64,000 nucleotides of DNA from Calliopsis andreniformis (GCF_051401765.1 NW_027480468.1:620001-684000), one strand, 5' to 3'; positions 48,487-62,484 are shown, counted from the first letter of the stretch. The notes: generated from the letters alone by a model not told the origin. Translations and numbers: made by a program.

Positions 48487-49480
48487 GATCTTCAATACTC
48501 AATACCCAATCCTCAATCTTCAATCCTCAATCCTCAATCCTCAACTCTCGATTCTCAATCCTCAATCCTCAATCCTCAATTCTCAATCCTCAATCCTCAG
48601 TCCTCAGTCCTCAATACACAATCTTCAATCCTCAATCCTCAATCCTCAATCCTCAATCCTCATTCTTCAATCCTCAATACCCAATCCTCAATCTTCAATC
48701 CTCAATCCTCAATGCTCAATTCTCAACCCTCAATCCTCAGTTCTCAGTCCTCAAACCTCAATCCTCAATCCTCAATTCTCAATCCTCAATCCTCAGTCCT
48801 CAGTCCTCAATACACAATCTTCAATGCTCAATCCTCAATCCTCAATCCTCAATCCTCATTCTTCAATCCTCAATACCCAATCCTCAATCTTCAATCCTCA
48901 ATCCTCAATGCTCAATTCTCAACCCTCAATCCTCAGTCCTCAGTCCTCAAACCTCAATCCTCAATCCTCAATCCTCAATCCTCAGTCTTCAATCCTCAAC
49001 ACTCAAACTTCAGTCGTCAATCCTCAATACTCAATCCTCAATCCTCAATCCTCAATCGACAGTCTTCAATCCGCAATACTCAATCTTCAACCCTCAATCC
49101 TCAATCCTCAATCCTCAATCCTGAGTCCTCAATCCTCAATCGTCAGTCTTCAATCCTCAATACTCAATCTTCAATCCCCAATCCCCAATCCTCAATCCTC
49201 AATCCTCATTCTTCAATCCTCAATACCCAATCTTCAATCTTCAATCATCAATCCTCAATCCTCAATTCTCAATCCTCAATCCTAAGTGCTCAGTCCTCAA
49301 ACCTCAATCCTCAACCCTCAGCCCTCATCCTCAATCCTCAATCCTCAATCTTCAATCCTCAATCCTCAATCCTCAATACTCAACCTTCAATCCTCAATCC
49401 TCAGTCCTCAAACCTCAATTCTGAATCCTCAATCCTGAATCCTTAATCTTCAATCCTCAATCCCCAATCCTCAATCCTCA
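48470..49480. repeat. 1.0-kb block, copy 2 (6,425-bp offset pair)
   Basis: Matches 42,045-43,055. It ends at about 49,480, where it jumps from CAATCCCCAATCC to the CAACCGTCAATG phrase of family C, skipping the ~700 bp that separate the two at 43.1-43.8 kb. Confidence 0.87.
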
Positions 49481-49624
49481 ACCGTCAATGTTCAATCCGC
49501 AATACCCAATCCTCAATCTTCAATCCTCAATCCTCAATCCTCAATCCTCAATCCTCAATCCTCAGCCCGCAAACCTCAATCCTGAATCCTCAATCCTGAA
49601 TCCTCAATCTTCAGCCCTCAGTCC

Positions 49625-49766
49625 TCAACAATCAGTTGTCAATCCTCAATCCTCAATAGAATATCATCAATTCACAGCTTTCAATACTCAATACTCAACC
49701 TGCTATCTTCAAATCTCTATCCACAAACATCAATTCTCATCACTCAACCCTCAACACTCAGTCCAC
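49625..49766. repeat. Module I, subtype Id
   Basis: Image of 43,933 at +5,692, with the CAGTCCAC ending. Confidence 0.87.
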
Positions 49767-50693
49767 AATCCTCAATCTTCAATCCTAAATCCTCAACACT
49801 CAGTCCCCAACCCTCAATCTTCAACCCTCAATACTCAATATTCAATCCTCTATCCTCAATCCTCGATCCTCAGTCCTCAATCCTAAATCGTCAATCTCCA
49901 ATCCTGAATACTCAATCTTCAACACTGAATCCTCAATACTCAATCCTCAATCCTCATTCTTAAATCCTCAATACCCAATCCTCAATCATCAATCCTCAAT
50001 CCTCAATCCTGAATTCTCAATCCTCAATCCTCAGTCCTCAGTCCTCAGTCCTCAAACCTCAATCCTCAACCCTCAGCCCTCATCCTCAATCCTCAATCCT
50101 CAATCTTCAATCCTCAATCTTCAATCCTCAATACTCAAGCTTCAATCCTCAATCCTCAATGCTCAATCCTCAATCCTCAATCCTCAATCGTCAGTCGTCA
50201 ATCCTCAATACTCAATCTTCAATCCTCAATCCTCAATCCTCAATCCTCAATCCTCAATTTTCAATCCTCAATAACCAATCCTCAATCTTCAATCCTCAAT
50301 CCTCAATCATCAATTCTCGATCCTCAATCCTCAATCCTCAATCGTCAATTCTCAATCCTCAATCCTCAGTCCTCAGTCCTCAATAAACAATCTTCAATCC
50401 TCAGTCCTCAATCCTCAATCCTCAATCCTCATTCTTCAATCCTCAATACCCAATACTCAATCTTCAATCCTCAATCCTCAATCCTCAATTCTCAATCCTC
50501 AACCCGCAGTACTCAGTCCTCAAACCCCAATCCTCAACCCTCAGCCCTCATCGTCAATCCTCAATCCTCAATCCTCAATCCTCAATCGTCAATATTCAAT
50601 CCTCAATACTCAATCTTCAATCCTCAATCCTCAGTCCTCAAACCTCAATTCTGAATCATCAATCCTGAATCCTCAATCTTCGGCCCTCAGTCC

Positions 50694-50835
50694 TCAACAA
50701 TCAGTTGTCAACCCTCAGTACTCAATAGTATATCCTCAATTCACAGTTTTCAATGCTCAATACTCAATCGGCAATCATCAAACCTCTATCCACAAACATC
50801 AATTCTCATCACTCAACCCTCAACACTCTGTCCCC
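50694..50835. repeat. Module II, subtype IIc
   Basis: 1,069 bp after its module I; reads TAGTATATCC, AATGCTC and ATCGGCAATC. Confidence 0.87.
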
Positions 50836-51255
50836 AATATTCAGTACTCAATCCTCAATCCTCAAACCTCAATCGTCAATCTACAATCCTCAATACTCCA
50901 TCTTCAATCCTCAGTCCTCAATACTCAATCCTCAATCCTCATTCTTCAATCCTCAATACCCAATCCTCAATCTTCAGTCCTCAATTCTCAATTCTCAATT
51001 CTGAATCCTCAATCCTCAATTTTCAAACCGCATTCTTCAATCCTCAATACCCAATACTCAATCTTCAATCCTCAATCCTCAATCCTCGACCCTCAATCCT
51101 CAATCCTCAATCGTCATTCTCCAATCCTGAATACTCAATCTTCAATCCTCAACCCTCAACCCTCATCCTTCAATCCTCAATACCCAATCCTCAATCTTCA
51201 ATCCTCAATCCTCAATCCTGAATTCTCAATCCTCAATCCTCAGTCCTCAGTCCTC

Positions 51256-51822
51256 AATACACAATCTTCAATCCTCAATCCTCAATCCTCAATCCTCAAT
51301 CCTCATTCTTCAATCCTCAATACCCAATCCTCAATCTTCAATCCTCAATCCTCAATGCTCAATTCTCAACCCTCAATCCTCAGTCCTCAGTCCTCAAACC
51401 TCAATCCTCAATAATCAATCCTCAATCCTCAATCTTCAAACCTCAACACTCAAACTTCAGTCGTCAATCCTCAATACTCAATCCTCAATCCTCAATCCTC
51501 AATCGACAGTCTTCAATCCTCAATACTCAATCTTCAATCCTCAATCCTCAATCCTCAATCCTCAATCCTCAGTCCTCAATCCTCGATCGTCAGTCTTCAA
51601 TCCTCAATACTCAATCTTCAATCCCCATCCTCAATCCTCAATCCTCAATCCTCATTCTTCAATCCTCAATACCCAATCTTCAATCCTCAATCCTCAATCC
51701 TCAATACTCAATCCTCACACTTCAATCCTCAATACCCAACCCTCAATCTTCAATCCTCAATCCTCAATGCTGAATTCTCAACCCTCAATCCTCAGTCCTC
51801 AGTCCTCATTCCTCAATCCTCA
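51256..51822. repeat. Array linker right of family C copy 2
   Basis: Contains CAATGCTCAATTC, an AATAATCAATCC variant near 51,411, TCGACAGTC near 51,504 and a CCCATCCTC 6-base unit near 51,625. The same phrases return at 52,83x-53,12x and 57,86x-58,15x. No gene is seen. Confidence 0.62.
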
Positions 51823-52463
51823 ATCCTCAATTCTCGATCCTTAATCCTCAATCCTCAATCCTCAATCCTCAATCGACAGTCTTCAATCCTCAATACTCAA
51901 TCTTCAATCCTCAATCCTCAATCCTCAATCCTCAATCCTCAGTCCTCAATCCTCAATCGTCAGTCTTCAATCCTCAATACTCAATCTTCAATCCCCAATC
52001 CTCAATCCTCAATCCTCAATCCTTATTCTTCAATCCTCAATACCCAATCTTCAATCTTCAATCATCAATCCTCAATCCTCAATTCTCAATCCTCAATCCT
52101 AAGTCCTCAGTCCTCAAACCTCAATCCTCAACCCTCAGCCCTCATCCTCAATCCTCAACCCTCAATCTTCAATCCTCAATCCTCAATCGTCAGTCGTCAA
52201 TCCTCAAAACTCAATCTTCAATCCTCAATCCTCAATCCTCAATCCTCAATCCTCAATTTTCAATCCTCAATAACCAATCCTCAATCTTCAATCCTCAATC
52301 CTCAATCCTCAATTCTCGATCCTCAATCCTCAATCCTCAATCGTCAATTCTCAATCCTCAATCCTCAGTCCTCAATTCTCAATCCTCAACCCGCAGTACT
52401 CAGTCCTCAAACCCCAATCCTCAACCCTCAGCCCCCATCGTCAATCCTCAATCCTCAATCCTC
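51823..52463. repeat. 640-bp block, copy 2 (5,958-bp offset pair)
   Basis: Matches 45,865-46,505. At its right edge it joins directly to a CAATGCTCAACC phrase instead of reaching a module II, so a module II was excised or replaced here (inference). Confidence 0.85.
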
Positions 52464-55378
52464 AATGCTCAACCTTCAATCCTCAATACTCAAACTTCAA
52501 TCCTCATTCCTCAATACGCAATCCTCAATCCTCAATCCTCAATCCTCAATAGTCAGTCTTCAATCCTCAATACTCACTCTTCAATACTCAATCCTCAATC
52601 CTCAATCCTCAATCCTCGATCTTCAGTCCTCAATACCCAATCCTCAAACTTCAATCCTCAATCCTCAATCCTCAACACTCGATCCTCAATCCTCAATCCT
52701 CAATCCTCAATTCTCAATCCTCAATCCTCAGTCCTCAGTCCTCAATACACAATCTTCAATCCTCAATCCTCAATCCTCAATCCTCAATCCTCATTCCTCA
52801 ATCCTCAATACCCAATCCTCAATCTTCAATCCTCAATCCTCAATGCTCAATTCTCAACCCTCAATACTCAGTCCTCAGTCCTCAAACCTCAATCCTCAAT
52901 AATCAATCCTCAATCCTCAATCTTCAAAGCTCAACACTCAAACTTCAGTCGTCAATCCTCAATACTCAATCCTCAATCCTCAATCCTCAATCGACAGTCT
53001 TCAATCCTCAATACTCAATCTTCAATCCTCAATCCTCAATCCTCAATCCTCAATCCTCAGTCCTCAATCCTCAATCGTCAGTCTTCAATCCTCAATACTC
53101 AATCTTCAATCCCCATCCTCAATCCTCAATCCTCAATCCTCATTCTTCAATCCTCAATACCCAATCTTCAATCCTCAGTCCTCAATCCTCAATACTCAAT
53201 CTTCAATCTTCAATCCTCAGTCCTCAAACCTCAATTCTGAATCCTCAATCCTGGATCCTTAGTCTTAAATCCTCAATCCCCAATCCTCAATCTACAATAC
53301 TCTATCCTCAATCCTCAATCCTCAATCCTCAATCCTCAATCCTGAATCCTCAATCCTCAATCTTCAATCCTCAATACTCAATCTGCATTCCTCAATCCTC
53401 AATCCTCAATCCTCAATCCTCATTCTTCAGTCCTCAATACCGAATCCTCAATCTTCAATCCTCAATCCTCAATCCTCAATTCTCAGTACTCAATATTCAA
53501 TCATCAATATTCAATCTTCAATCCTCAATCCTCAAACCTCGATCCTCAATCCTCAATCCACAATTGTCAATCTCCAATCCTGAATACTCAATCCTCAATC
53601 CTCAATCCTCAATCCTCATCCTTCAATCCTCAATACCCAATCCTCAATCTTCAATCCTCAATCCTCAATCCTCATCCTTCAATCCTCAATACCAAATCCT
53701 CAAGCTTCAATCCTCAATCCTCAATCCTGAATTCTCAATCCTCAATCCTCAGTCCTCAGTCCTCAAACCTCAATCCTCAACACTCAGCCCTCATCCTCAA
53801 TCCTCAATCCTCAATCCTCAATGCTCAATCTTCAATCCTCAATACTCAAACTTCAATCCTCAATCCTCAATACGCAATCCTCAATCCTCAATCCTCAATC
53901 CTCAATAGTCAGTCTTCAATCCTCAATACTCAATCTTCAATACTCAATCCTCAATCCTCAATCCTCAATCGTCGATCTTCAGTCCTCAATACCCAATCCT
54001 CAAACTTCAATCCTCAATCCTCAATCCTCAACACTCGATCCTCAATCCCCAATCCTCAATCCTCAATTCTCAATCCTCAATCCTCAGTCCTCAGTCCTCA
54101 ATACACAATCTTCAATCCTCAATCCTCAATCCTCAATCCTCAATCCTCATTCTTCAATCCTCAACACTCAAACTTCAGTCGTCAATCCTCAATACTCAAT
54201 CTTCAATCCTCAATCCTCAATCCTCAATCCTCAATCCTCAGTCCTCAATCCTCAATCGTCAGTCTTCAATCCTCAATACTCAATCTTCAATCCCCATCCT
54301 CAATCCTCAATCCTCAATCCTCATTCTTCAATCCTCAATACCCAATCTTCAATCCTCAATCCTCAATCCTCAATCCTCAATCCTCAATCCTCAGTCCTCA
54401 ATCGTCAGCCTTCATTCCTCAATGCTCAATCTTCAATCCTCAACCCTCAATCCTCAATCCCCAGTCCTCAGTCCTCAAACCTCAATCTTCAGCCCTCAGC
54501 GCTCATCCACAATCCTCAGTCCTCAATCTTCAATCCACAATCGTCAATTCTCAATCCTCAATCCTCAATCCTCAGACCTCAAACATCAATACTCAACCCT
54601 CAGTCCTCGTCCTCAATGCACAACCCTCAATCCTCAATCCTCAATCTTCAATCATCAATATTCATTCTTCAATCCTCAATCCTCAATCCTCAATCCTCAA
54701 TCCTCAACCGTCAATGTTCAATCCGCAATACCCAATCCTCAATCTTCAATCCTCAATCCTCAATCCTCAATCCTCAATCCTCAATCCTCAGCCCGCAAAC
54801 CTCAATCCTGAATCCTCAATCCTGAATCCTCAATCTTCAGCCCTCAGTCCTCAACAATCAGTTGTCAATCCTCAATCCTCAATAGAATATCATCAATTCA
54901 CAGCTTTCAATACTCAATACTCAACCTGCTATCTTCAAATCTCTATCCACAAACATCAATTCTCATCACTCAACCCTCAACACTCAGTCCACAATCCTCA
55001 ATCTTCAATCCTAAATCCTCAACACTCAGTCCCCAACCCTCTATCTTCAACCCTCAATACTCAATATTCAATCCTCTATCCTCAATCCTCGATCCTCAGT
55101 CCTCAATCCTAAATCGTCAATCTCCAATCCTGAATACTCAATCTTCAACCCTGAATCCTCAATACTCAATCCTCAATCCTCATTCTTAAATCCTCAATAC
55201 CCAATCCTCAATCTTCAATCCTCAATCCTCAATCCTGAATTCTCAATCCTCAATCCTCAGTCCTCAGTCCTCAGTCCTCAAACCTCAATCCTCAACCCTC
55301 AGCCCTCATCCTCAATCCTCAATACTCAATCTTCAATCCTCAATCTTCAATCCTCAATACTCAAGCTTCAATCCTCAA
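52447..55378. repeat. 2.93-kb block, copy 1 (5,029-bp offset pair)
   Basis: CAATGCTCAACC near 52,463, the HindIII motif at 53,702, AGCGCT near 54,496 and module I at 54,851 all recur at exactly +5,029. It includes a distinctive CTGGATCCTTAG phrase near 53,250, the only GGATCC type seen besides its image near 58,280. Confidence 0.9.
54851..54992. repeat. Module I, subtype Id (without partner)
   Basis: Followed after 956 bp by another module I rather than by a module II. The sequence switches at 55,378, inside a CAATCCTCAATGCTC phrase, back to the region upstream of module I. CCCTCTATCTTC near 55,038 marks this copy and that at 59,880. Confidence 0.86.
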
Positions 55379-55806
55379 TGCTCAATCTTCAATCCTCAAC
55401 CCTCAATCCTCAATCCCCAGTCCTCAGTCCTCAAACCTCAATCCTCAGCCCTCAGCGCTCATCCACAATCCTCAATCCTCAATCTTCAATCCACAATCGT
55501 CAATTCTCAATCCTCAATCCTCAATCCTCAGACCTCAAACATCAATACTCAACTCTCAGTCCTCGTCCTCGATGCACAACCCTCAATCCTCAATCCTCAA
55601 TCTTCAATCATCAATATTCATTCTTCAATCCTCAATCCTCAATCCTCAATCCTCAATCCTCAACCGTCAATGTTCAATCCGCAATACCCAATCCTCAATC
55701 TTCAATCCTCAATCCTCAATCCTCAATCCTCAATCCTCAATCCTCAGCCCGCAAACCTCAATCCTGAATCCTCAATCCTGAATCCTCAATCTTCAGCCCT
55801 CAGTCC

Positions 55807-55948
55807 TCAACAATCAGTTGTCAATCCTCAATCCTCAATAGAATATCATCAATTCACAGCTTTCAATACTCAATACTCAACCTGCTATCTTCAAATCTCT
55901 ATCCACAAACATCAATTCTCATCACTCAACCCTCAACACTCAGTCCAC
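55807..55948. repeat. Module I, subtype Id
   Basis: Exactly 956 bp after the preceding Id copy, the shortest module spacing of the window. Confidence 0.87.
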
Positions 55949-56875
55949 AATCCTCAATCTTCAATCCTAAATCCTCAACACTCAGTCCCCAACCCTCAAT
56001 CTTCAACCCTCAATACTCAATATTCAATCCTCTATCCTCAATCCTCGATCCTCAGTCCTCAATCCTAAATCGTCAATCTCCAATCCTGAATACTCAATCT
56101 TCAACACTGAATCCTCAATACTCAATCCTCAATCCTCATTCTTAAATCCTCAATACCCAATCCTCAATCATCAATCCTCAATCCTCAATCCTGAATTCTC
56201 AATCCTCACTCCTCAGTCCTCAGTCCTCAGTCCTCAAACCTCAATCCTCAACCCTCAGCCCTCATCCTCAATCCTCAATCCTCAATCTTCAATCCTCAAT
56301 CTTCAATCCTCAATACTCAAGCTTCAATCCTCAATCCTCAATGCTCAATCCTCAATCCTCAATCCTCAATCGTCAGTCGTCAATCCTCAATACTCAATCT
56401 TCAATCCTCAATCCTCAATCCTCAATCCTCAATCCTCAATTTTCAATCCTCAATAACCAATCCTCAATCTTCAATCCTCAATCCTCAATCATCAATTCTC
56501 GATCCTCAATCCTCAATCCTCAATCGTCAATTCTCAATCCTCAATCCTCAGTCCTCAGTCCTCAATAAACAATCTTCAATCCTCAGTCCTCAATCCTCAA
56601 TCCTCAATCCTCATTCTTCAATCCTCAATACCCAATACTCAATCTTCAATCCTCAATCCTCAATCCTCAATTCTCAATCCTCAACCCGCAGTACTCAGTC
56701 CTCAAACCCCAATCCTCAACCCTCAGCCCTCATCGTCAATCCTCAATCCTCAATCCTCAATCCTCAATCGTCAATATTCAATCCTCAATACTCAATCTTC
56801 AATCCTCAATCCTCAGTCCTCAAACCTCAATTCTGAATCATCAATCCTGAATCCTCAATCTTCGGCCCTCAGTCC

Positions 56876-57017
56876 TCAACAATCAGTTGTCAACCCTCAG
56901 TACTCAATAGTATATCCTCAATTCACAGTTTTCAATGCTCAATACTCAATCGGCAATCATCAAACCTCTATCCACAAACATCAATTCTCATCACTCAACC
57001 CTCAACACTCTGTCCCC
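56876..57017. repeat. Module II, subtype IIc
   Basis: 1,069 bp after its module I, with GGCAATC diagnostic. Confidence 0.87.
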
Positions 57018-57475
57018 AATATTCAGTACTCAATCCTCAATCCTCAAACCTCAATCGTCAATCTACAATCCTCAATACTCCATCTTCAATCCTCAGTCCT
57101 CAATACTCAATCCTCAATCCTCATTCTTCAATCCTCAATACCCAATCCTCAATCTTCAATCCTCAATTCTCAATTCTCAATTCTGAATCCTCAATCCTCA
57201 ATTTTCAAACCGCATTCTTCAATCCTCAATACCCAATACTCAATCTTCAATCCTCAATCCTCAATCCTCGACCCTCAATCCTCAATCCTCAATCGTCAAT
57301 CTCCAATCCTGAATACTCAATCTTCAATCCTCAATCCTCAATCCTCATCCTTCAATCCTCAATACCCAATCCTCAATCTTCAATCCTCAATCCTCAATCC
57401 TGAATTCTCAATCCTCAATCCTCAGTCCTCAGTCCTCAAACCTCAATCCTCAACCCTCAGCCCTCATCCTCATTC

Positions 57476-60407
57476 CTCAATCCTCAATCCTCAATGCTCA
57501 ACCTTCAATCCTCAATACTCAAACTTCAATCCTCATTCCTCAATACGCAATCCTCAATCCTCAATCCTCAATCCTCAATAGTCAGTCTTCAATCCTCAAT
57601 ACTCACTCTTCAATACTCAATCCTCAATCCTCAATCCTCAATCCTCGATCTTCAGTCCTCAATACCCAATCCTCAAACTTCAATCCTCAATCCTCAATCC
57701 TCAACACTCGATCCTCAATCCTCAATCCTCAATCCTCAATTCTCAATCCTCAATCCTCAGTCCTCAGTCCTCAATACACAATCTTCAATCCTCAATCCTC
57801 AATCCTCAATCCTCAATCCTCATTCTTCAATCCTCAATACCCAATCCTCAATCTTCAATCCTCAATCCTCAATGCTCAATTCTCAACCCTCAATACTCAG
57901 TCCTCAGTCCTCAAACCTCAATCCTCAATAATCAATCCTCAATCCTCAATCTTCAAAGCTCAACACTCAAACTTCAGTCGTCAATCCTCAATACTCAATC
58001 CTCAATCCTCAATCCTCAATCGACAGTCTTCAATCCTCAATACTCAATCTTCAATCCTCAATCCTCAATCCTCAATCCTCAATCCTCAGTCCTCAATCCT
58101 CAATCGTCAGTCTTCAATCCTCAATACTCAATCTTCAATCCCCATCCTCAATCCTCAATCCTCAATCCTCATTCTTCAATCCTCAATACCCAATCTTCAA
58201 TCCTCAGTCCTCAATCCTCAATACTCAATCTTCAATCTTCAATCCTCAGTCCTCAAACCTCAATTCTGAATCCTCAATCCTGGATCCTTAGTCTTAAATC
58301 CTCAATCCCCAATCCTCAATCTACAATACTCTATCCTCAATCCTCAATCCTCAATCCTCAATCCTCAATCCTGAATCCTCAATCCTCAATCTTCAATCCT
58401 CAATACTCAATCTGCATTCCTCAATCCTCAATCCTCAATCCTCAATCCTCATTCTTCAGTCCTCAATACCGAATCCTCAATCTTCAATCCTCAATCCTCA
58501 ATCCTCAATTCTCAGTACTCAATATTCAATCATCAATATTCAATCTTCAATCCTCAATCCTCAAACCTCGATCCTCAATCCTCAATCCACAATTGTCAAT
58601 CTCCAATCCTGAATATTCAATCCTCAATCCTCAATCCTCAATCCTCATCCTTCAATCCTCAATACCCAATCCTCAATCTTCAATCCTCAATCCTCAATCC
58701 TCATCCTTCAATCCTCAATACCAAATCCTCAAGCTTCAATCCTCAATCCTCAATCCTGAATTCTCAATCCTCAATCCTCAGTCCTCAGTCCTCAAACCTC
58801 AATCCTCAACACTCAGCCCTCATCCTCAATCCTCAATCCTCAATCCTCAATGCTCAATCTTCAATCCTCAATACTCAAACTTCAATCCTCAATCCTCAAT
58901 ACGCAATCCTCAATCCTCAATCCTCAATCCTCAATAGTCAGTCTTCAATCCTCAATACTCAATCTTCAATACTCAATCCTCAATCCTCAATCCTCAATCG
59001 TCGATCTTCAGTCCTCAATACCCAATCCTCAAACTTCAATCCTCAATCCTCAATCCTCAACACTCGATCCTCAATCCTCAATCCTCAATCCTCAATTCTC
59101 AATCCTCAATCCTCAGTCCTCAGTCCTCAATACACAATCTTCAATCCTCAATCCTCAATCCTCAATCCTCAATCCTCATTCTTCAATCCTCAACACTCAA
59201 ACTTCAGTCGTCAATCCTCAATACTCAATCTTCAATCCTCAATCCTCAATCCTCAATCCTCAATCCTCAGTCCTCAATCCTCAATCGTCAGTCTTCAATC
59301 CTCAATACTCAATCTTCAATCCCCATCCTCAATCCTCAATCCTCAATCCTCATTCTTCAATCCTCAATACCCAATCTTCAATCCTCAATCCTCAATCCTC
59401 AATCCTCAATCCTCAATCCTGAGTCCTCAATCGTCAGCCTTCATTCCTCAATGCTCAATCTTCAATCCTCAACCCTCAATCCTCAATCCCCAGTCCTCAG
59501 TCCTCAAACCTCAATCTTCAGCCCTCAGCGCTCATCCACAATCCTCAGTCCTCAATCTTCAATCCACAATCGTCAATTCTCAATCCTCAATCCTCAATCC
59601 TCAGACCTCAAACATCAATACTCAACCCTCAGTCCTCGTCCTCAATGCACAACCCTCAATCCTCAATCCTCAATCTTCAATCATCAATATTCATTCTTCA
59701 ATCCTCAATCCTCAATCCTCAATCCTCAATCCTCAACCGTCAATGTTCAATCCGCAATACCCAATCCTCAATCTTCAATCCTCAATCCTCAATCCTCAAT
59801 CCTCAATCCTCAATCCTCAGCCCGCAAACCTCAATCCTGAATCCTCAATCCTGAATCCTCAATCTTCAGCCCTCAGTCCTCAACAATCAGTTGTCAATCC
59901 TCAATCCTCAATAGAATATCATCAATTCACAGCTTTCAATACTCAATACTCAACCTGCTATCTTCAAATCTCTATCCACAAACATCAATTCTCATCACTC
60001 AACCCTCAACACTCAGTCCACAATCCTCAATCTTCAATCCTAAATCCTCAACACTCAGTCCCCAACCCTCTATCTTCAACCCTCAATACTCAATATTCAA
60101 TCCTCTATCCTCAATCCTCGATCCTCAGTCCTCAATCCTAAATCGTCAATCTCCAATCCTGAATACTCAATCTTCAACCCTGAATCCTCAATACTCAATC
60201 CTCAATCCTCATTCTTAAATCCTCAATACCCAATCCTCAATCTTCAATCCTCAATCCTCAATCCTGAATAATCAATCCTCAATCCTCAGTCCTCAGTCCT
60301 CAGTCCTCAAACCTCAATCCTCAACCCTCAGCCCTCATCCTCAATCCTCAATACTCAATCTTCAATCCTCAATCTTCAATCCTCAATACTCAAGCTTCAA
60401 TCCTCAA
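57476..60407. repeat. 2.93-kb block, copy 2 (5,029-bp offset pair)
   Basis: Matches 52,447-55,378 with single-base differences such as CTGAATATTC near 58,613 for CTGAATACTC and CTGAATAATC near 60,268 for CTGAATTCTC. Its right end continues into an AATGCTCAATCC phrase and a complete family C right half, unlike copy 1. Confidence 0.9.
59880..60021. repeat. Module I, subtype Id
   Basis: Image of 54,851 at +5,029, but here followed by a module II at the family-typical distance. Confidence 0.87.
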
Positions 60408-61546
60408 TCCTCAATGCTCAATCCTCAATCCTCAATCCTCAATCGTCAGTCGTCAATCCTCAATACTCAATCTTCAATCCTCAATCCTCAATCCTCAATC
60501 CTCAATCCTCAATTTTCAATCCTCAATAACCAATCCTCAATCTTCAATCCTCAATCCTCAATCATCAATTCTCGATCCTCAATCCTCAATCCTCAATCGT
60601 CAATTCTCAATCCTCAATCCTCAGTCCTCAGTCCTCAATAAACAATCTTCAATCCTCAGTCCTCAATCCTCAATCCTCAATCCTCATTCTTCAATCCTCA
60701 ATACCCAATACTCAATCTTCAATCCTCAATCCTCAATCCTCAATTCTCAATCCTCAACCCGCAGTACTCAGTCCTCAAACCCCAATCCTCAACCCTCAGC
60801 CCTCATCGTCAATCCTCAATCCTCAATCCTCAATCCTCAATCGTCAATATTCAATCCTCAATACTCAATCTTCAATCCTCAATCCTCAGTCCTCAAACCT
60901 CAATTCTGAATCATCAATCCTGAATCCTCAATCTTCGGCCCTCAGTCCTCAACAATCAGTTGTCAACCCTCAGTACTCAATAGTATATCCTCAATTCACA
61001 GTTTTCAATGCTCAATACTCAATCGGCAATCATCAAACCTCTATCCACAAACATCAATTCTCATCACTCAACCCTCAACACTCTGTCCCAAATATTCAGT
61101 ACTCAATCCTCAATCCTCAAACCTCAATCGTCAATCTACAATCCTCAATACTCCATCTTCAATCCTCAGTCCTCAATACTCAATCCTCAATCCTCATTCT
61201 TCAATCCTCAATACCCAATCCTCAATCTTCAATCCTCAATTCTCAATTCTCAATTCTGAATCCTCAATCCTCAATTTTCAAACCGCATTCTTCAATCCTC
61301 AATACCCAATACTCAATCTTCAATCCCCAATCCTCAATCCTCGACCCTCAATCCTCAATCCTCAATCGTCAATCTCCAATCCTGAATACTCAATCTTCAA
61401 TCCTCAATCCTCAATCCTCATCCTTCAATCCTCAATACCCAATCCTCAATCTTCAATCCTCAATCCTCAATCCTGAATTCTCAATCCTCAATCCTCAGTC
61501 CTCAGTCCTCAAACCTCAATCCTCAACCCTCAGCCCTCATCCTCAA
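60408..61546. repeat. HOR family C right half, copy 4
   Basis: Matches 56,335-57,473 at +4,073. At about 61,546 it switches to a CCTTATTC phrase related to 52,021 (offset 9,541). Confidence 0.87.
60949..61090. repeat. Module II, subtype IIc
   Basis: Reads CTGTCCCAAATATTC at its right end where the other IIc copies read CTGTCCCCAATATTC; 1,069 bp after its module I. Confidence 0.87.
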
Positions 61547-61860
61547 TCCTCAATCCTCAATCCTTATTCTTCAATCCTCAATACCCAATCTTCAATCTTC
61601 AATCATCAATCCTCAATCCTCAATTCTCAATCCTCAATCCTAAGTCCTCAGTCCTCAAACCTCAATCCTCAACCCTCAGACCTCATCCTCAATCCTCAAC
61701 CCTCAATCTTCAATCCTCAATCCTCAATCGTCAGTCGTCAATCCTCAAAACTCAATCTTCAATCCTCAATCCTCAATCCTCAATCCTCAATCCTCAATTT
61801 TCAATCCTCAATAACCAATCCTCAATCTTCAATCCTCAATCCTCAATCCTCAATTCTCGA
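61547..61860. repeat. Fragment of the 640-bp block
   Basis: Matches 52,006-52,320 at offset 9,541, including CCTTATTC and CAAAACTC phrases, then jumps at about 61,865 to the CAATGCTCAATTC opening of family C. It has CAGACCTCATCC for CAGCCCTCATCC near 61,677. Confidence 0.8.
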
Positions 61861-62484
61861 TCCTCAATCCTCAATGCTCAATTCTCAACCCTCAATCCTC
61901 AGTTCTCAGTCCACAAACCTCAATCCTCAATCCTCAGTTCTCAGTCCTCAAACCTCAATCCTCAATCCTCAATCCTCAACCCTCAATCCTCAATCCTCAA
62001 TCCTCAATCCTCAATCCTCAATCCTCAGTCCTCAATCGTCAGCCTTCATTCCTCAATGCTCAATCTTCAATCCTCAACCCTCAATCCTCAATCCCCAGTC
62101 CTCAGTCCTCAAACCTCAATCCTCAGCCCTCAGCGCTCATCCACAATACTCAATCCTCAATCTTCAATCCACAATCGTCAATTCTCAATCCTCAATCCTC
62201 AATCCTCAGACCTCAAACATCAATACTCAACTCTCAGTCCTCGTCCTCGATGCACAACCCTCAATCCTCAATCCTCAATCTTCAATCATCAATATTCATT
62301 CTTCAATCCTCAATCCTCAATCCTCAATCCTCAATCCTCAACCGTCAATGTTCAATCCGCAATACCCAATCCTCAATCTTCAATCCTCAATCCTCAATCC
62401 TCAATCCTCAATCCTCAATCCTCAGCGAGCAAACCTCAATCCTGAATCCTCAATCCTGAATCCTCAATCTTCAGCCCTCAGTCC

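Larger units (their letters stand above)
49481..51255. repeat. HOR family C, copy 2
   Basis: Matches 43,789-45,570 at +5,692/+5,685. Right edge at 51,255, where copy 1 reads CAGTCCTCAAACC and this copy CAGTCCTCAATACAC. Confidence 0.87.
55379..57475. repeat. HOR family C, copy 3
   Basis: Matches 62,057-64,000 at +6,678 and, from 56,341, also 60,414-61,546 at +4,073. It has an ATGCAC phrase preceded by CTCGATG (near 55,570) shared only with 62,24x, evidence for a direct relation of these two copies. Confidence 0.88.
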
